Source: Burkholderiales bacterium
GTDB taxonomy: Bacteria > Pseudomonadota > Gammaproteobacteria > Burkholderiales > Burkholderiaceae_C
NCBI GenBank assembly: GCA_016192425.1
Contig: JACPUE010000009.1
Coordinates: 62,001 to 126,000, forward strand
Reading direction: 5' to 3'
DNA length: 64,000 nucleotides
The notes beneath the pieces are model-generated. The model saw only the letters and a program-made list of their open reading frames with translations. It made no database searches and had not been told where the DNA came from. Of this stretch, positions 20,201 to 27,560 are shown one piece after another (the stretch's first letter is position 1; each line of letters starts with the position of its first letter). The position numbers and the translations under genes were made by a program.

Positions 20201-20364
20201 GATTCGCGGGCCAGGTCGGCCTCATGGACAAACCGGCGCAATGCTTTGACAGCGCCATCCAGGGATTTGCGCAGTTCTTCCAGCACCCACGCCAAAGGCC
20301 CCAGATCCTGCTCGGACTGGGTGCCTTCTGCCTGCGGTGCGTTGACGGCGTCGAGAGATGACAT
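14203..20364 (-). CDS. chpA: ChpA/PilL-type hybrid chemosensory histidine kinase with multiple Hpt domains
   Basis: A 2053-residue CheA-like kinase controlling type IV pili. The N-terminal half holds several histidine-phosphotransfer modules. The clearest phosphoacceptor sites are FHTLKGSSRMVG (about residue 756), AHSLAGSSATVG (about 1080) and LHTLKGSARLAG (about 1304), and a weaker one is LLHQSGGALEMVG near residue 75. Long acidic Pro/Ala-rich linkers separate them. Then come a dimerisation helix, the GHKL ATPase domain (HLLRNCVAHGIE near 1622; FRDDGAGL; GRGIGMDVV), a CheW-like domain (about 1760-1890) and a C-terminal receiver (VVDDSITVRR; SDIEMPRMDGF with Asp near 1977). The layout matches Pseudomonas ChpA. 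It should receive signal from PilJ through PilI and phosphorylate PilG and PilH. Confidence 0.92.
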   Translation of the reverse strand: MSSLDAVNAPQAEGTQSEQDLGPLAWVLEELRKSLDGAVKALRRFVHEADLARESDLASLDVSSLRMARQLLHQSGGALEMVGMASPALVLRAMESAVQRFVQRPELCTDDAAGAIERASFALSEFLESVLASKPVSPVALFPQYRDVQVLTGVERVHPADLWPVERRFREPDTPLPATSIAYGPAARARLDHAVLRIVKDGNVGAARDLRELSLGLAAGQADRQVRAFWKICAGFFEGFSRGLVAADVYAKRVASRILIQYATLARGDAGVADRLVQDLLFFCAQAKPPEGMDLPCLAAVRKAFGLDRSIPVDYEARRFGRFDPAVLAQARKRISAAAETWSAFAGGDRNKLKPSADQFSLVCDSLRKLHRSSEPLAQALTRAVEQTTRSGEPPAPALAMEVATSVLYLQAALEETDTPEEQLLERSTHLAQRLDAVCGGAEPEPLEPWMEDLYRRVSDNQTMGSVVDELRATLGEAERSMDQFFRNPADVSPLASVPGRLAQMRGVLSVLGLDQASVAVLRMRDTVERLMVNEPADEAERKQTFEKLGNSLGALGFLIDMLSYQRAMARKLFVYDEELGELRLLMGRSRPRATDQDESPDALAHKLEERAPVPLPDVVPRSSLYVPPAQPTSPEVVADLAASPPAALMDELLPPAPVQELAIPEHAPLVEAAADMTAPPAAPAFDALATIPVSVPVAAPAAAPAAGADEEDEELLGIFLEEAREVVANGLAAIQTLRSEPGDLSEQTTLRRAFHTLKGSSRMVGLNEFGEAAWSMEQLLNAWLAEQKPMQPPLMDLSDKALHAFVRWADDIEQGQADAWQASAFSAAADALRLRGELVELVLPGPLPSIPVAEAMEATQAAPDVQATERTPEEESVPMPDFSDTAPLEFPELGAAVPAEEPVPLALAEDIDFSEFSAALGTQGEVAPEAAVSAQTVDLLLDVPELIPQPVELSGETAAQELPSLDALPELEPLDQEGPETLPPVLEAEPEPEVALAPTPVPELAPEEVPEEVPTQAEIPSAPVPMDETVKVIGDLHISIPLYNVYLNEADEWSRRLVTSLQEWSMELQEPLPDTAVALAHSLAGSSATVGFNALSDAARLLEHALEHVQLQARGTAEDAQTFLDAAEDIRRLLHQFAAGFLKEAQPDVLEALRRILETEVVSTQSPPVEDAEQAMEAWRIENAQAMLAQEAAKAEGPAAETTPPVQEESAPVMPPQVVHAPVAPPLSVVAPAQAVAPAPELSGVTLDIDDDIDAVDVIDPDLFPIFEEEAAELLPALGGALRQWAARPDNMGARTEVLRALHTLKGSARLAGAMRLGEMAHRLESAIEQIDVETVQSADVEPLLGSFDGLQANFGALRAISAQAPAEAVVVTPARADEAPATPEAAAPVSEAAPAATAPAAPAPVRPLLARPQGLDIAPARPAAAHSVRVRAQLLDRLVNQAGEVMITRSRMEARLAQLRGSMADLTGNLERLRQQLRDIELQSESQMQSRLAQSKDTAAGFDPLEFDRFTRVQELTRMMAESVNDVATIQRNLLRAMEGTEDDLIAQGRQARELQRDLLRTRMVEFEGISERLYAVVRQAAKETGKQIKLDITGGSIEMDRGVLDRMTPAFEHLLRNCVAHGIESPDQRAVKGKPASGTITIDLHHEGNDVSVAFRDDGAGLNLPAIRAKAVAQGMLAADASVSDAEAANLIFTPGFSTASEVSSLAGRGIGMDVVRAEVNALGGRIETQTEQDKGASFRMVLPLTTAVTQVVMLRAGDLAIGVPANLVEIVRRVPSVELEAAYRSGAFEMAGESLPFFWCGALLQASQHSNEPAVGKTRPVVILRSAAQRIAMHVDEVLGNREVVVKNLGPQLSRLPGLAGMSVLASGAVVLIYNPVALATVYGEQIRATASSLPLGAVSVTVVSDTGTATPALAAPAAGQVPLVLVVDDSITVRRVTQRLLQREGYRVALAADGLQALEKLQEERPTVVLSDIEMPRMDGFDLARNIRADASLHDLPIIMITSRIAQKHREHAMELGVNHYLGKPYSDDELLSLIQHYAQQAQAAAPA

Positions 20365-20406
20365 GGATTGGTTCCCGGCTGCACTGAGCCCGAAGTTGGT
20401 TTGTCG

Positions 20407-22668
20407 TCAGGCAATCTTGAATCGCGACACGGACTGGCGCAGTTCCTCGGCCATGGTGGAGAGTTCTCGCACCTGCTGTGCCGTGGCCCGCGTACCCTCA
20501 CCGGTTTGCTCGGTCACCGCGAAGATGTGCTGGATGTTGTCAGCCACTTCGTTGGCGAGCGATGCTTCGCGGGAGGTCGAAGAGGAAATCTGCTCAATCA
20601 GATCCGCCAGACGGCGCGACACGCGGTCGATTTCGGTCAGCGCCGTACCCGCGCTGTCGGACAGGCGCGCCCCTTCCACCACACCCTGCGTGGAGCGTTC
20701 CATGGCGGCCACAGCATCTTGCGTGTCGGTCTGAATGGCTTTCACCAGGGCAGAAATCTGGCGCGTGGCGTCTGCGGAGCGTTCAGCCAGCCGCTGCACT
20801 TCCTCGGCCACCACGGAGAAGCCTCGGCCTGCTTCACCGGCGGACGCTGCCTGGATGGCGGCGTTCAGTGCCAGCACGTTCGTCTGCTCGGTAATGTCGG
20901 AAATCAGCTCGGTGATTTCACCAATCTCCTGCGAGGATTCACCCAGGCGCTTGATACGCTTGGAGGTTTCCTGGATCTGGTCACGGATGGAGTTCATACC
21001 GCCAATGGCGTTCTGCACGGCCTGCAGGCCCGAATCAGCAGCTTGCAGCGATTGGCGTGCCACCTGGGCAGATTCTTCGGCCTGCACGGACACGTCGTTG
21101 ATGCGGCCTGCCATGTCCAGAACCGACTGGCCGGTCTCGCGGATTTCGCGCAACTGCTCGGTGGAGGCCGCAAGAAGTTCCGTGGAGGTGTTGTCCACCA
21201 TGGCCGTCGTCTGCGCCACCCGGGTCGCCGTCTTCTGCACGCTGCCCACCAGCTGCCGCAGTTCCTCCACCGTGTAGTTCACCGAGTCTGCAATGGCGCC
21301 GGTGATGTCTTCGGTCACCGTGGCTTCCTGTGTCAGGTCACCTTCGGCAACCTGCTGCAGTTCGTTCATCAATCGCAAAATGGCGGCCTGGTTGGCGTCG
21401 TTGATACGCTTGGCTTCCTGTTCCTGGCGACGTGCATCGCGCTGCTGCATTTCGGCCATTTGCTGGCGGTGGCGGCTGTCAAGCAGTTGCACACGAGAAA
21501 TGCCCACACCGCACAACAGCACGAACATACCAGCCAACACCAGCGCACCCAACTGGCCTGCGCCCACACCGGTCTGGGCAGACAGCTTGTTCTGCAGCGT
21601 TTCCAGCTGGCGGCGCAGCGGCTCGCTGTCGCCGATGATGGCTGTCTGCGCCTCACGGGCCGACACCAGGCCCTGCAGGTTGCCCAGGATGGCGCCTGCC
21701 TGGTTGCGGGTGTCCTCGTACAGCTTGATCAGTGCGGCCAGTTGCTCGCGCGTCTGTGCGTCCTTGGTGGCTGCGAGGCGCAGCTCAGGGCTGCCATCCA
21801 GCAGGCCTTGGGCAATTTCCTTGAACGAGTTCAAGTCCTTGCCCAACAGGAACACGGCTTCGGGGCTTACGCCTTCAGACGTCTGGAACTCGTTGGCCGA
21901 TTTGCCGATACGCTGGGTCAACATCACCAACTGACCGGCAGCAGAAATCTCGGACGCCGAAGCGTTTTGCTGCAGCTTGAGTGAAGAAATGGTTTCAGCG
22001 ATTTCCAGCAGGTCGGAAGACTGGCGGTTGATGGTTCGCAGTGCGTCCCCCACCTGTGTCAGGATTTTTTGCTGGCCCATCACGACGGCGGCATTGCGCT
22101 CGGCGCGCTCCATCAGCGGGGTGACGGCTTCGAGTTCAGGCTTGTACGGCTCGCCCAAGGACTGCACGCCCAGTTCGTTGTCGCCGCTGTTGAGGGCGCG
22201 CACGTTGCGCGCCAACACGCCCGAGCTTTCCACCACGTCAGGGAAGGCCTGGGGACTGCCCACCAAGGCCTGCGATACCGACTTGGCCAGTCGCTGCGAC
22301 TGCATCAGGGACTGGCCCGTGGCCGCAAGCTGCTGTGCCGTGCGGTCGGCCTGCTGCAGCACCCAGCCAGCGATCAGGGCCAGCAGCACCACACCCAGGG
22401 CCAGCAACATCAGCAAGCGGCGCTGGTGGGCCGCCGCCGTTGCCTGGCCCAGCACGGGCAGCACAATCAGGTCAGCTTCCGAATCTGCCGAAGGCAGTTC
22501 GCTGGCAGGGGCGTCCGGGTCTCCCTGCACACTGTTGAGCGCATCAGCCTGGTAGGGCCTGAGCTCGTCCAGGGCGAGCAGATCCTGGTCCGAGGCGGGC
22601 CCTGCATCGGTCTGCGGGGCATCCGACTTGCGGTTGAACAGATTTCCAATTTTGTTGACAACAGACAT
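20407..22668 (-). CDS. pilJ: Methyl-accepting chemotaxis protein PilJ
   Basis: A 753-residue transducer. There is an unusual roughly 80-residue acidic cytoplasmic N-terminus, a transmembrane helix (about 87-106), a PilJ-type periplasmic region (about 110-370), a second transmembrane helix (about 378-398), and a long coiled-coil signalling domain. The hairpin tip holds NAAIQAASAGEAGRGFSVVA and EEVQRLAERSADATRQI. Pseudomonas PilJ senses pilus or surface cues and controls ChpA. The genes pilG-pilH-pilI-pilJ-chpA run in the same direction with 0-42 bp gaps. Confidence 0.92.
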   Translation of the reverse strand: MSVVNKIGNLFNRKSDAPQTDAGPASDQDLLALDELRPYQADALNSVQGDPDAPASELPSADSEADLIVLPVLGQATAAAHQRRLLMLLALGVVLLALIAGWVLQQADRTAQQLAATGQSLMQSQRLAKSVSQALVGSPQAFPDVVESSGVLARNVRALNSGDNELGVQSLGEPYKPELEAVTPLMERAERNAAVVMGQQKILTQVGDALRTINRQSSDLLEIAETISSLKLQQNASASEISAAGQLVMLTQRIGKSANEFQTSEGVSPEAVFLLGKDLNSFKEIAQGLLDGSPELRLAATKDAQTREQLAALIKLYEDTRNQAGAILGNLQGLVSAREAQTAIIGDSEPLRRQLETLQNKLSAQTGVGAGQLGALVLAGMFVLLCGVGISRVQLLDSRHRQQMAEMQQRDARRQEQEAKRINDANQAAILRLMNELQQVAEGDLTQEATVTEDITGAIADSVNYTVEELRQLVGSVQKTATRVAQTTAMVDNTSTELLAASTEQLREIRETGQSVLDMAGRINDVSVQAEESAQVARQSLQAADSGLQAVQNAIGGMNSIRDQIQETSKRIKRLGESSQEIGEITELISDITEQTNVLALNAAIQAASAGEAGRGFSVVAEEVQRLAERSADATRQISALVKAIQTDTQDAVAAMERSTQGVVEGARLSDSAGTALTEIDRVSRRLADLIEQISSSTSREASLANEVADNIQHIFAVTEQTGEGTRATAQQVRELSTMAEELRQSVSRFKIA

Positions 22669-22689
22669 GGGACAGCCTTACAGAAGAAC

Positions 22690-23217
22690 TCAAGCACTGA
22701 TGCTCAGAAAAGCGTTGTTTTGCGACAGGGCTTGCAAATTCAGCTCCTGCCAGCGATGACCTTCGGCATCGATGTAGGTCGAACCAAAAAATGAGGGGAC
22801 GTCTGGCGTCGGCGGCTCGGAGGCCACAAAGGCATCGGTTCCGCGCAGGCCGGCCAGACGATCGACCAGCAGCGCCGCATTGACCTCCAGCGCCGGGTTG
22901 AGTGCCAGCAAGCTCGCCTCGGACAAGGCCTGCTCCGTGCGCAGGGGCACCTGGCCCAGCATGCCTGCCAGATCCACCACGCCGGTGAGTCCGCCGCGCA
23001 GATTGGCCACGCCCATGAACCATTTTTGCGTGTAAGGCACAGGCTGCACCACGGTCCAGGGAAAGATCTCTCCCGCATGGCCCAAGGGCAGAAGGTATTT
23101 GTTGCCGGCAGCCTCGACGGCCAGCCAGGAAGAAACGGACAAGCCCTCGGTGCGCGCCGCCTGCAGGCGGCTGGCGAGTCGGATCTGTAGTTCTCGTAGT
23201 GCTTCGCGATTGGCCAT
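22690..23217 (-). CDS. pilI: CheW-like adaptor PilI
   Basis: A 175-residue protein with a single CheW fold. Typical segments are SVSSWLAVEAAGNKYLLPLGHAGEI, WFMGVANLRGGLTGVVDLAGMLG and ALLVDRLAGLRG. CheW-type adaptors join the receptor tip to the kinase P5 domain. It lies between pilH and pilJ (21 bp before pilJ), as in other Chp operons. Confidence 0.88.
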   Translation of the reverse strand: MANREALRELQIRLASRLQAARTEGLSVSSWLAVEAAGNKYLLPLGHAGEIFPWTVVQPVPYTQKWFMGVANLRGGLTGVVDLAGMLGQVPLRTEQALSEASLLALNPALEVNAALLVDRLAGLRGTDAFVASEPPTPDVPSFFGSTYIDAEGHRWQELNLQALSQNNAFLSISA

Positions 23218-23236
23218 ATCAGGACTGCAGGCTTTT

Positions 23237-23602
23237 TCAGTTCAGTGCGTCGATCTTGGCCTGCAGTTCAGCCGGATCGACCGGTTTGGTGATGTAGCCG
23301 CGCGCGCCCTGGCGCATGCCCCACACCCGGTCGGTTTCCTGGTTCTTGCTGGTGCACATGATGATGGGTACATCGGCGTACTGGGGATCACGGCTGATGG
23401 CACGCGTGAGCTGGAACCCGTTCTGGCCGGGCATCACGACGTCCATGAGGATCAGGTCGGGCTTTTCCTCTGCCAGGCGGCGGAACGCTTCTTCTGCGTT
23501 TTCCGCCGTACGCACCTGCATGCCTTTTTTCTGCAGCAGATCGGTGAGGAACATCAGCTCGGTCTTGGAATCGTCCACGACAAGCACTTTTTGAATAGGC
23601 AT
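23237..23602 (-). CDS. pilH: Response regulator PilH
   Basis: A 121-residue single receiver domain. The acidic pocket is VVDDSKTE, the phosphoacceptor Asp is in LILMDVVMPGQNGFQ, the switch Thr/Ser is in IIMCTSKNQ and the conserved Lys is in GYITKPVD. There is no output domain. PilH is generally linked to pilus retraction control, or acts as a phosphate sink for the Chp kinase. ATG 23602 overlaps the pilG stop as TGATG; a GTG three bases earlier is possible. Confidence 0.88.
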   Translation of the reverse strand: MPIQKVLVVDDSKTELMFLTDLLQKKGMQVRTAENAEEAFRRLAEEKPDLILMDVVMPGQNGFQLTRAISRDPQYADVPIIMCTSKNQETDRVWGMRQGARGYITKPVDPAELQAKIDALN

Positions 23603-24000
23603 CACACTGCTCCTTGATCGGGGTTGCCATACTGCTGCACGGCCTGCAGCAACTGGTCTTTGGTAAATGGTTTGGTCAGGTAATCCTGGCAGCCCACCAT
23701 GCGCCCCCGCGCCTTGTCAAACACACCGTCCTTGGAGGACAGCATGACCACCGGGGTGTTCGCAAAGCGGGAATTGCGCTTGATGATGGCCACGGTCTGG
23801 TAGCCGTCGAGCTTGGGCATCAGGATGTCGCAAAAGATCAACTGGGGATGGTAATCGTTGATTTTTGCCAAGGCATCGAACCCATCGTCCGCCAGCACGA
23901 CCTCGTGTCCGCCCTGCTTGAGAAAAATCTCCGCGCTGCGCCGGATGGTGTTGCTGTCATCCACCACAAGCACTTTGAAAGGTGCGCCAGTTGTAGTCAA
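23602..24000 (-). CDS. pilG: Response regulator PilG
   Basis: A 132-residue single receiver domain: VLVVDDSNTIRRSAEIFL, phosphoacceptor Asp in LIFCDILMPKLDGYQ, VVMLSSKDG and the Lys in DYLTKPFTKDQLL. PilG-type regulators promote pilus extension and, in Pseudomonas, feed into cAMP signalling. The best start is TTG at 24000, with GGGAG about 9 nt upstream; no nearby ATG fits. It is the first gene of the pilGHIJ-chpA-pilU run. The 229 bp before thiD's chosen start hold its promoter region; I see no further gene there. Confidence 0.88.
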   Translation of the reverse strand: MTTTGAPFKVLVVDDSNTIRRSAEIFLKQGGHEVVLADDGFDALAKINDYHPQLIFCDILMPKLDGYQTVAIIKRNSRFANTPVVMLSSKDGVFDKARGRMVGCQDYLTKPFTKDQLLQAVQQYGNPDQGAV

Positions 24001-24229
24001 TTGTCACTGCTCCCGATGGGAAAAATAAACAACGCTGGCAAGTACCGAGCCCGGGATAACCCTGGAATCCTCCCCCCTGCCTGCAACGCATGCGGAAACC
24101 GCAAGCCTGCCCTAGTGTTGGTCACAGCTTAAGGGGCCTTCACATAGAATGCAACGATTGTATCTAGCCATCTGCGCTGGTTCGCGCTGGTTTTCTGCTT
24201 TTGCGATCCCCTTCACAACGCACCGGGCC

Positions 24230-25177
24230 ATGTCTCACCAGCCGCTCCCCCCCTCCACAGAAGATGAACGCAGCGAGGACGCGCCCATGCATCCCGCCTG
24301 CGTGATGGTGTTCAACGCTTGCGACCCCAGCGGTGCCGGTGGGCTCACGGCCGACATCGCCACCATTGCCTCGGTAGGTGGCCACCCGGTGGCTGTGGCC
24401 ACAGGGGCTTACGCACGGGATACCGCGCGGATCTACGAGCATTTCTGCCTCGACGACGAGGCCGTGACCGAGCAAGCCCGCACCGCCCTGGAAGACCTGC
24501 CGGTGCAGGTCATCAAGGTGGGTTTTGTCGGTAGTGCCGAAAACATCAGCGCCATTGCAGAACTGTCCAACGACTACGCCGAACTGCCCCTGATCAGTTA
24601 CATGCCCGACCTGTCCTGGTGGCAGGAAGACCAGATCGACCAGTACCTCGACGCGTTCCGCGAGCTGCTGCTGCCGCAAACCTCGGTGTTGGTTGGAAAC
24701 CACAGTACCCTGTGGCGCTGGCTGTTGCCCGAGTGGAGCAACGAGCGCAGCCCCTCGGCACGCGACCTGGCAGCAGCCGCTGCAGAGATGGGCGTGCCCT
24801 ACACCCTGGTGACTGGCATTCCCCAGCCGGACCAGCAGATTGAAAACGTGCTCGCCAGCCCTGAAACCGTGCTGTGCCACGCCCGGTTCGAGCTGTTCGA
24901 CGCCACCTTCACCGGCGCAGGCGACACGCTGACCACGGCCTTGGCCGCCCTGCTGGCCTGCGGGAGCGACCTGGCCACGGCCTGCACCGAGGCGCTGGAA
25001 TACCTGGACCGCTGCCTGGATGCAGGCTTTCGCCCCGGCATGGGGCATGTGATACCCGACCGCATGTTCTGGGCCGAGCCCGAAGAAGCGGACAATCCCG
25101 CATCCGACGAAGACGACAAAGACGACCAGCCCAGCCTTGAAGGCTATGGCTTTCCCTCCCATGACACCAAGCACTGA
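24230..25177 (+). CDS. thiD: Hydroxymethylpyrimidine/phosphomethylpyrimidine kinase (ThiD-like)
   Basis: A 315-residue ribokinase-fold protein. [24 protein letters not shown] is the ThiD substrate/GAGG segment near the start, and [18 protein letters not shown] (about residue 220) is the ATP/anion-hole motif with catalytic Asp. The enzyme phosphorylates HMP and HMP-P for thiamine synthesis. ATG 24230 is preferred; ATG 24149 is in frame but adds a stretch without family similarity. The C-terminal 30 residues are a very acidic tail ([16 protein letters not shown]). The gene end overlaps the hemL start region. No thiamine riboswitch signature is visible upstream. Confidence 0.8.
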   Translation: MSHQPLPPSTEDERSEDAPMHPACVMVFNACDPSGAGGLTADIATIASVGGHPVAVATGAYARDTARIYEHFCLDDEAVTEQARTALEDLPVQVIKVGFVGSAENISAIAELSNDYAELPLISYMPDLSWWQEDQIDQYLDAFRELLLPQTSVLVGNHSTLWRWLLPEWSNERSPSARDLAAAAAEMGVPYTLVTGIPQPDQQIENVLASPETVLCHARFELFDATFTGAGDTLTTALAALLACGSDLATACTEALEYLDRCLDAGFRPGMGHVIPDRMFWAEPEEADNPASDEDDKDDQPSLEGYGFPSHDTKH

Positions 25178-26468
25178 CCTCAACCTTCCCCTGTTCGAAC
25201 GCGCCAAGGCCGTGATTCCCGGCGGCGTCAACTCTCCCGTGCGCGCCTTCCGTGCCGTCGGCGGCACGCCGCGTTTCGTCAAGCGCGCCCAGGGCGCCTA
25301 TTTCTGGGACGCCAACGGCCAACGCTTCATCGACTACATCGGTTCCTGGGGCCCGATGATCCTGGGCCACGGCCACCCGGCCGTGCTCGAAGCCGTGCAG
25401 AAGGCCGTGCTCGAAGGCTTCTCCTTCGGCGCGCCCACCGAGCGCGAGGTCGAGCTGGCCGAGGAAATCCTCTCCATCATGCCCTCCATGGACATGGTGC
25501 GCCTGGTCAGCTCGGGCACCGAAGCCGGCATGAGCGCCATCCGCCTGGCGCGCGGTGCCACGGGCCGCAGCAAGATCATCAAGTTCGAGGGCTGCTACCA
25601 CGGCCATGCCGACGCCCTGCTGGTCAAGGCCGGCTCAGGCCTGGCCACCTTCGGCAACGCCACCAGCGCTGGCGTGCCGCCCGAGGTGGTGCAGCACACG
25701 CTGGTGCTCGAATACAACAACGTGCAGCAGCTCGAAGAAGCCTTCGCGCTGCACGGCAAGGACATCGCCTGCCTGATGATCGAGCCCATCGCGGGCAACA
25801 TGAACTTCGTGCGCGCCAGCGTCGCATTCACACGCCGCTGCCGCGAGCTGTGCACGCAGTACGGCGCGCTGCTGGTGTACGACGAGGTGATGACGGGCTT
25901 CCGCGTGGCGCTGGGCGGCGCACAAAGCGTGTATGCCAAGGCCATCCCCGGCTTCGAGCCCGACCTCACCGTGATGGGCAAGGTCATCGGCGGCGGCATG
26001 CCGCTGGCGGCCTTCGGCGGCAAGCGTGCGGTCATGGAACACCTGGCGCCGCTGGGCGGCGTGTACCAGGCAGGTACGCTGTCGGGCAACCCCGTGGCCA
26101 CGGCCTGCGGCCTGGCCACGCTGCGCGAGATCCGCAAGCCCGGTTTCTACGAAGCGCTCTCGGCCTCCACACGTTCGCTGATCCAGGGCCTCAAGGCTGC
26201 CGCCGACGCCGAGGGCGTGCCCTTCAGCGTCGATAGCGAAGGCGGCATGTTCGGCTTCTTCCTGATGCCCGAGCTGCCGCAGAACTATCCCCAGGTCATG
26301 CGCACGGATGGCACCCGCTTCAACCAGCTGTTCCACGGCCTGCTGGACCGGGGCGTGTACATCGCGCCGGCACTGTACGAGGCCGGGTTCGTCAGCGCCG
26401 CGCACACGGCGCAGGACATCGCCGCCACGGTGGATGCCGCCCGTGCAGTCTTCCAGTCCTTGCGCTGA
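25161..26468 (+). CDS. hemL: Glutamate-1-semialdehyde 2,1-aminomutase
   Basis: A 435-residue PLP enzyme of fold type I that turns glutamate-1-semialdehyde into 5-aminolevulinate for haem synthesis. Landmarks are [59 protein letters not shown] and the PLP-lysine segment [19 protein letters not shown] 25161 gives the family N-terminus ([16 protein letters not shown]); ATG 25146 is also possible. Either start lies inside the end of thiD, so the two genes are probably coupled, as is usual in Burkholderiales. Confidence 0.93.
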   Translation: MTPSTDLNLPLFERAKAVIPGGVNSPVRAFRAVGGTPRFVKRAQGAYFWDANGQRFIDYIGSWGPMILGHGHPAVLEAVQKAVLEGFSFGAPTEREVELAEEILSIMPSMDMVRLVSSGTEAGMSAIRLARGATGRSKIIKFEGCYHGHADALLVKAGSGLATFGNATSAGVPPEVVQHTLVLEYNNVQQLEEAFALHGKDIACLMIEPIAGNMNFVRASVAFTRRCRELCTQYGALLVYDEVMTGFRVALGGAQSVYAKAIPGFEPDLTVMGKVIGGGMPLAAFGGKRAVMEHLAPLGGVYQAGTLSGNPVATACGLATLREIRKPGFYEALSASTRSLIQGLKAAADAEGVPFSVDSEGGMFGFFLMPELPQNYPQVMRTDGTRFNQLFHGLLDRGVYIAPALYEAGFVSAAHTAQDIAATVDAARAVFQSLR

Positions 26469-26505
26469 AGCCCGGCGCACTGCTCCTCTCCCCCTCCTCC
26501 TGCGA

Positions 26506-27363
26506 ATGTCGGCCCTGAAGCTCGTTTTCTCAGCCATCGTGCTGGCGCTCAACACCCTGCTGTTCTGCGCCTCGATGACGCCCTTTGCGCTCATCAAACT
26601 GCTGCTGCCTTTTGCCCCGGTGCGGCGCGCCACCGACCGGGTGCTCAACTTCATCCCGCAGTTGTGGATCAGCGTCAACAACTTCTGGCTGATGGCAGTG
26701 AACCGGTCCCGCTGGCAGGTCAGCGGCCTGGAAGGCTTGCGGCCCGACGGCTGGTACCTGGTGACCAGCAACCACCTGAGCTGGGTGGACATCGTGGTGC
26801 TGCAGCGCGTGCTCAACCGCCGCATCCCCATGCTCAAGTTCTTCCTCAAGTACGAGCTGATCTACGTGCCCGTGCTGGGCCTGGCCTGGTGGGCACTGGA
26901 CTTCCCGTTCATGCGCAGGGGCGGCGGCGCCAACGCGCGCAAGGACCTGAAGGCCGCACGCGAGGCCTGCGAGAAATTCCGCCTGCTGCCCACTTCGGTG
27001 ATGAGCTTTGCCGAGGGCACGCGCTTCACGGCCCCAAAGCACGCCGACCAGCAATCGCCCTACCAGCACCTGCTGCTGCCCAAGAGCGGCGGGCTGGGCA
27101 TGGCGCTGAGCACCATTGGCGAGCTGTTCACCGGCCTGGTGGACGTGACCCTGGTGTACCCCAACGGCACCCCCACCTTTGTGGACGCCATGTCGGGGCG
27201 CCTGGGGGATGTGGTGGTGGTCGTGCGCCAGCAACCCATCCCGCCCGAGCTGTTCAAGAACGGCGCGCGCCAGCGCGCCCAGCTGCAAAGCTGGCTTGAT
27301 GGCGTCTGGCAATCCAAGGACGCCCTGATCGCTCAGATCAAGGCGACGCCCCCCGCTCCTTGA
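26506..27363 (+). CDS. Lysophospholipid acyltransferase family protein (YihG-like)
   Basis: A 285-residue membrane acyltransferase. An N-terminal hydrophobic helix is followed by the catalytic block SNHLSWVDIVVL (about residue 88), FMRRGG, the block SFAEGTRFT (about residue 167) and a late NGTPTFVDAMSGR. It belongs to the LPLAT branch that includes E. coli YihG, with HxxxD spacing and no extra domains. The role is probably remodelling of phospholipid acyl chains. It lies 37 bp after hemL on the same strand and is distinct from the smaller PlsC at 6524-7261. Confidence 0.78.
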   Translation: MSALKLVFSAIVLALNTLLFCASMTPFALIKLLLPFAPVRRATDRVLNFIPQLWISVNNFWLMAVNRSRWQVSGLEGLRPDGWYLVTSNHLSWVDIVVLQRVLNRRIPMLKFFLKYELIYVPVLGLAWWALDFPFMRRGGGANARKDLKAAREACEKFRLLPTSVMSFAEGTRFTAPKHADQQSPYQHLLLPKSGGLGMALSTIGELFTGLVDVTLVYPNGTPTFVDAMSGRLGDVVVVVRQQPIPPELFKNGARQRAQLQSWLDGVWQSKDALIAQIKATPPAP

Positions 27364-27437
27364 GCCACAAGAGGGCTGTTGGCGGCCGGGCCGCGTGCTG
27401 AGTCCTTTGCGTTCCCCCTGCCCTCAGACCAGGGCGC

Positions 27438-27551
27438 GACCCAGACCAGCGCCCCCGCGCAAGGGCCGCCCCGCCGCGCTGGGGGCGTCCCCCCTCCGCG
27501 AGCGAAGCGAAGCAGAGAGGGGGGAAGGCGCCGAAGGCGACTCAGGGGGGT
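27438..27551 (-). repeat. Dispersed structured repeat, family B, copy 3
   Basis: This copy lies 9 bp beyond the purH stop codon, in the same orientation relative to the gene as copies 1 and 2. Stems are GCCCCC with GGGGGC (GCTCCC/GGGAGC in the other copies, a compensatory change), a perfect TCCCCCCTC with GAGGGGGGA, and CGCC-GAA-GGCG. The loop GCGAGCGAAGCGAAGCAGA is identical to copy 1. Confidence 0.75.
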
Positions 27552-27560
27552 GCCCCCCCA

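Noticed and set aside
24001-24229. TPP riboswitch or other leader element before the ThiD-like gene
   Set aside because: I could find no thi-box core or matching helices. Only a weak -10-like TAGAAT is present.
27364-27437. Possible extra repeat or gene fragment after the acyltransferase gene
   Set aside because: I see no clear relation to the family A or B repeats and no coding signal.
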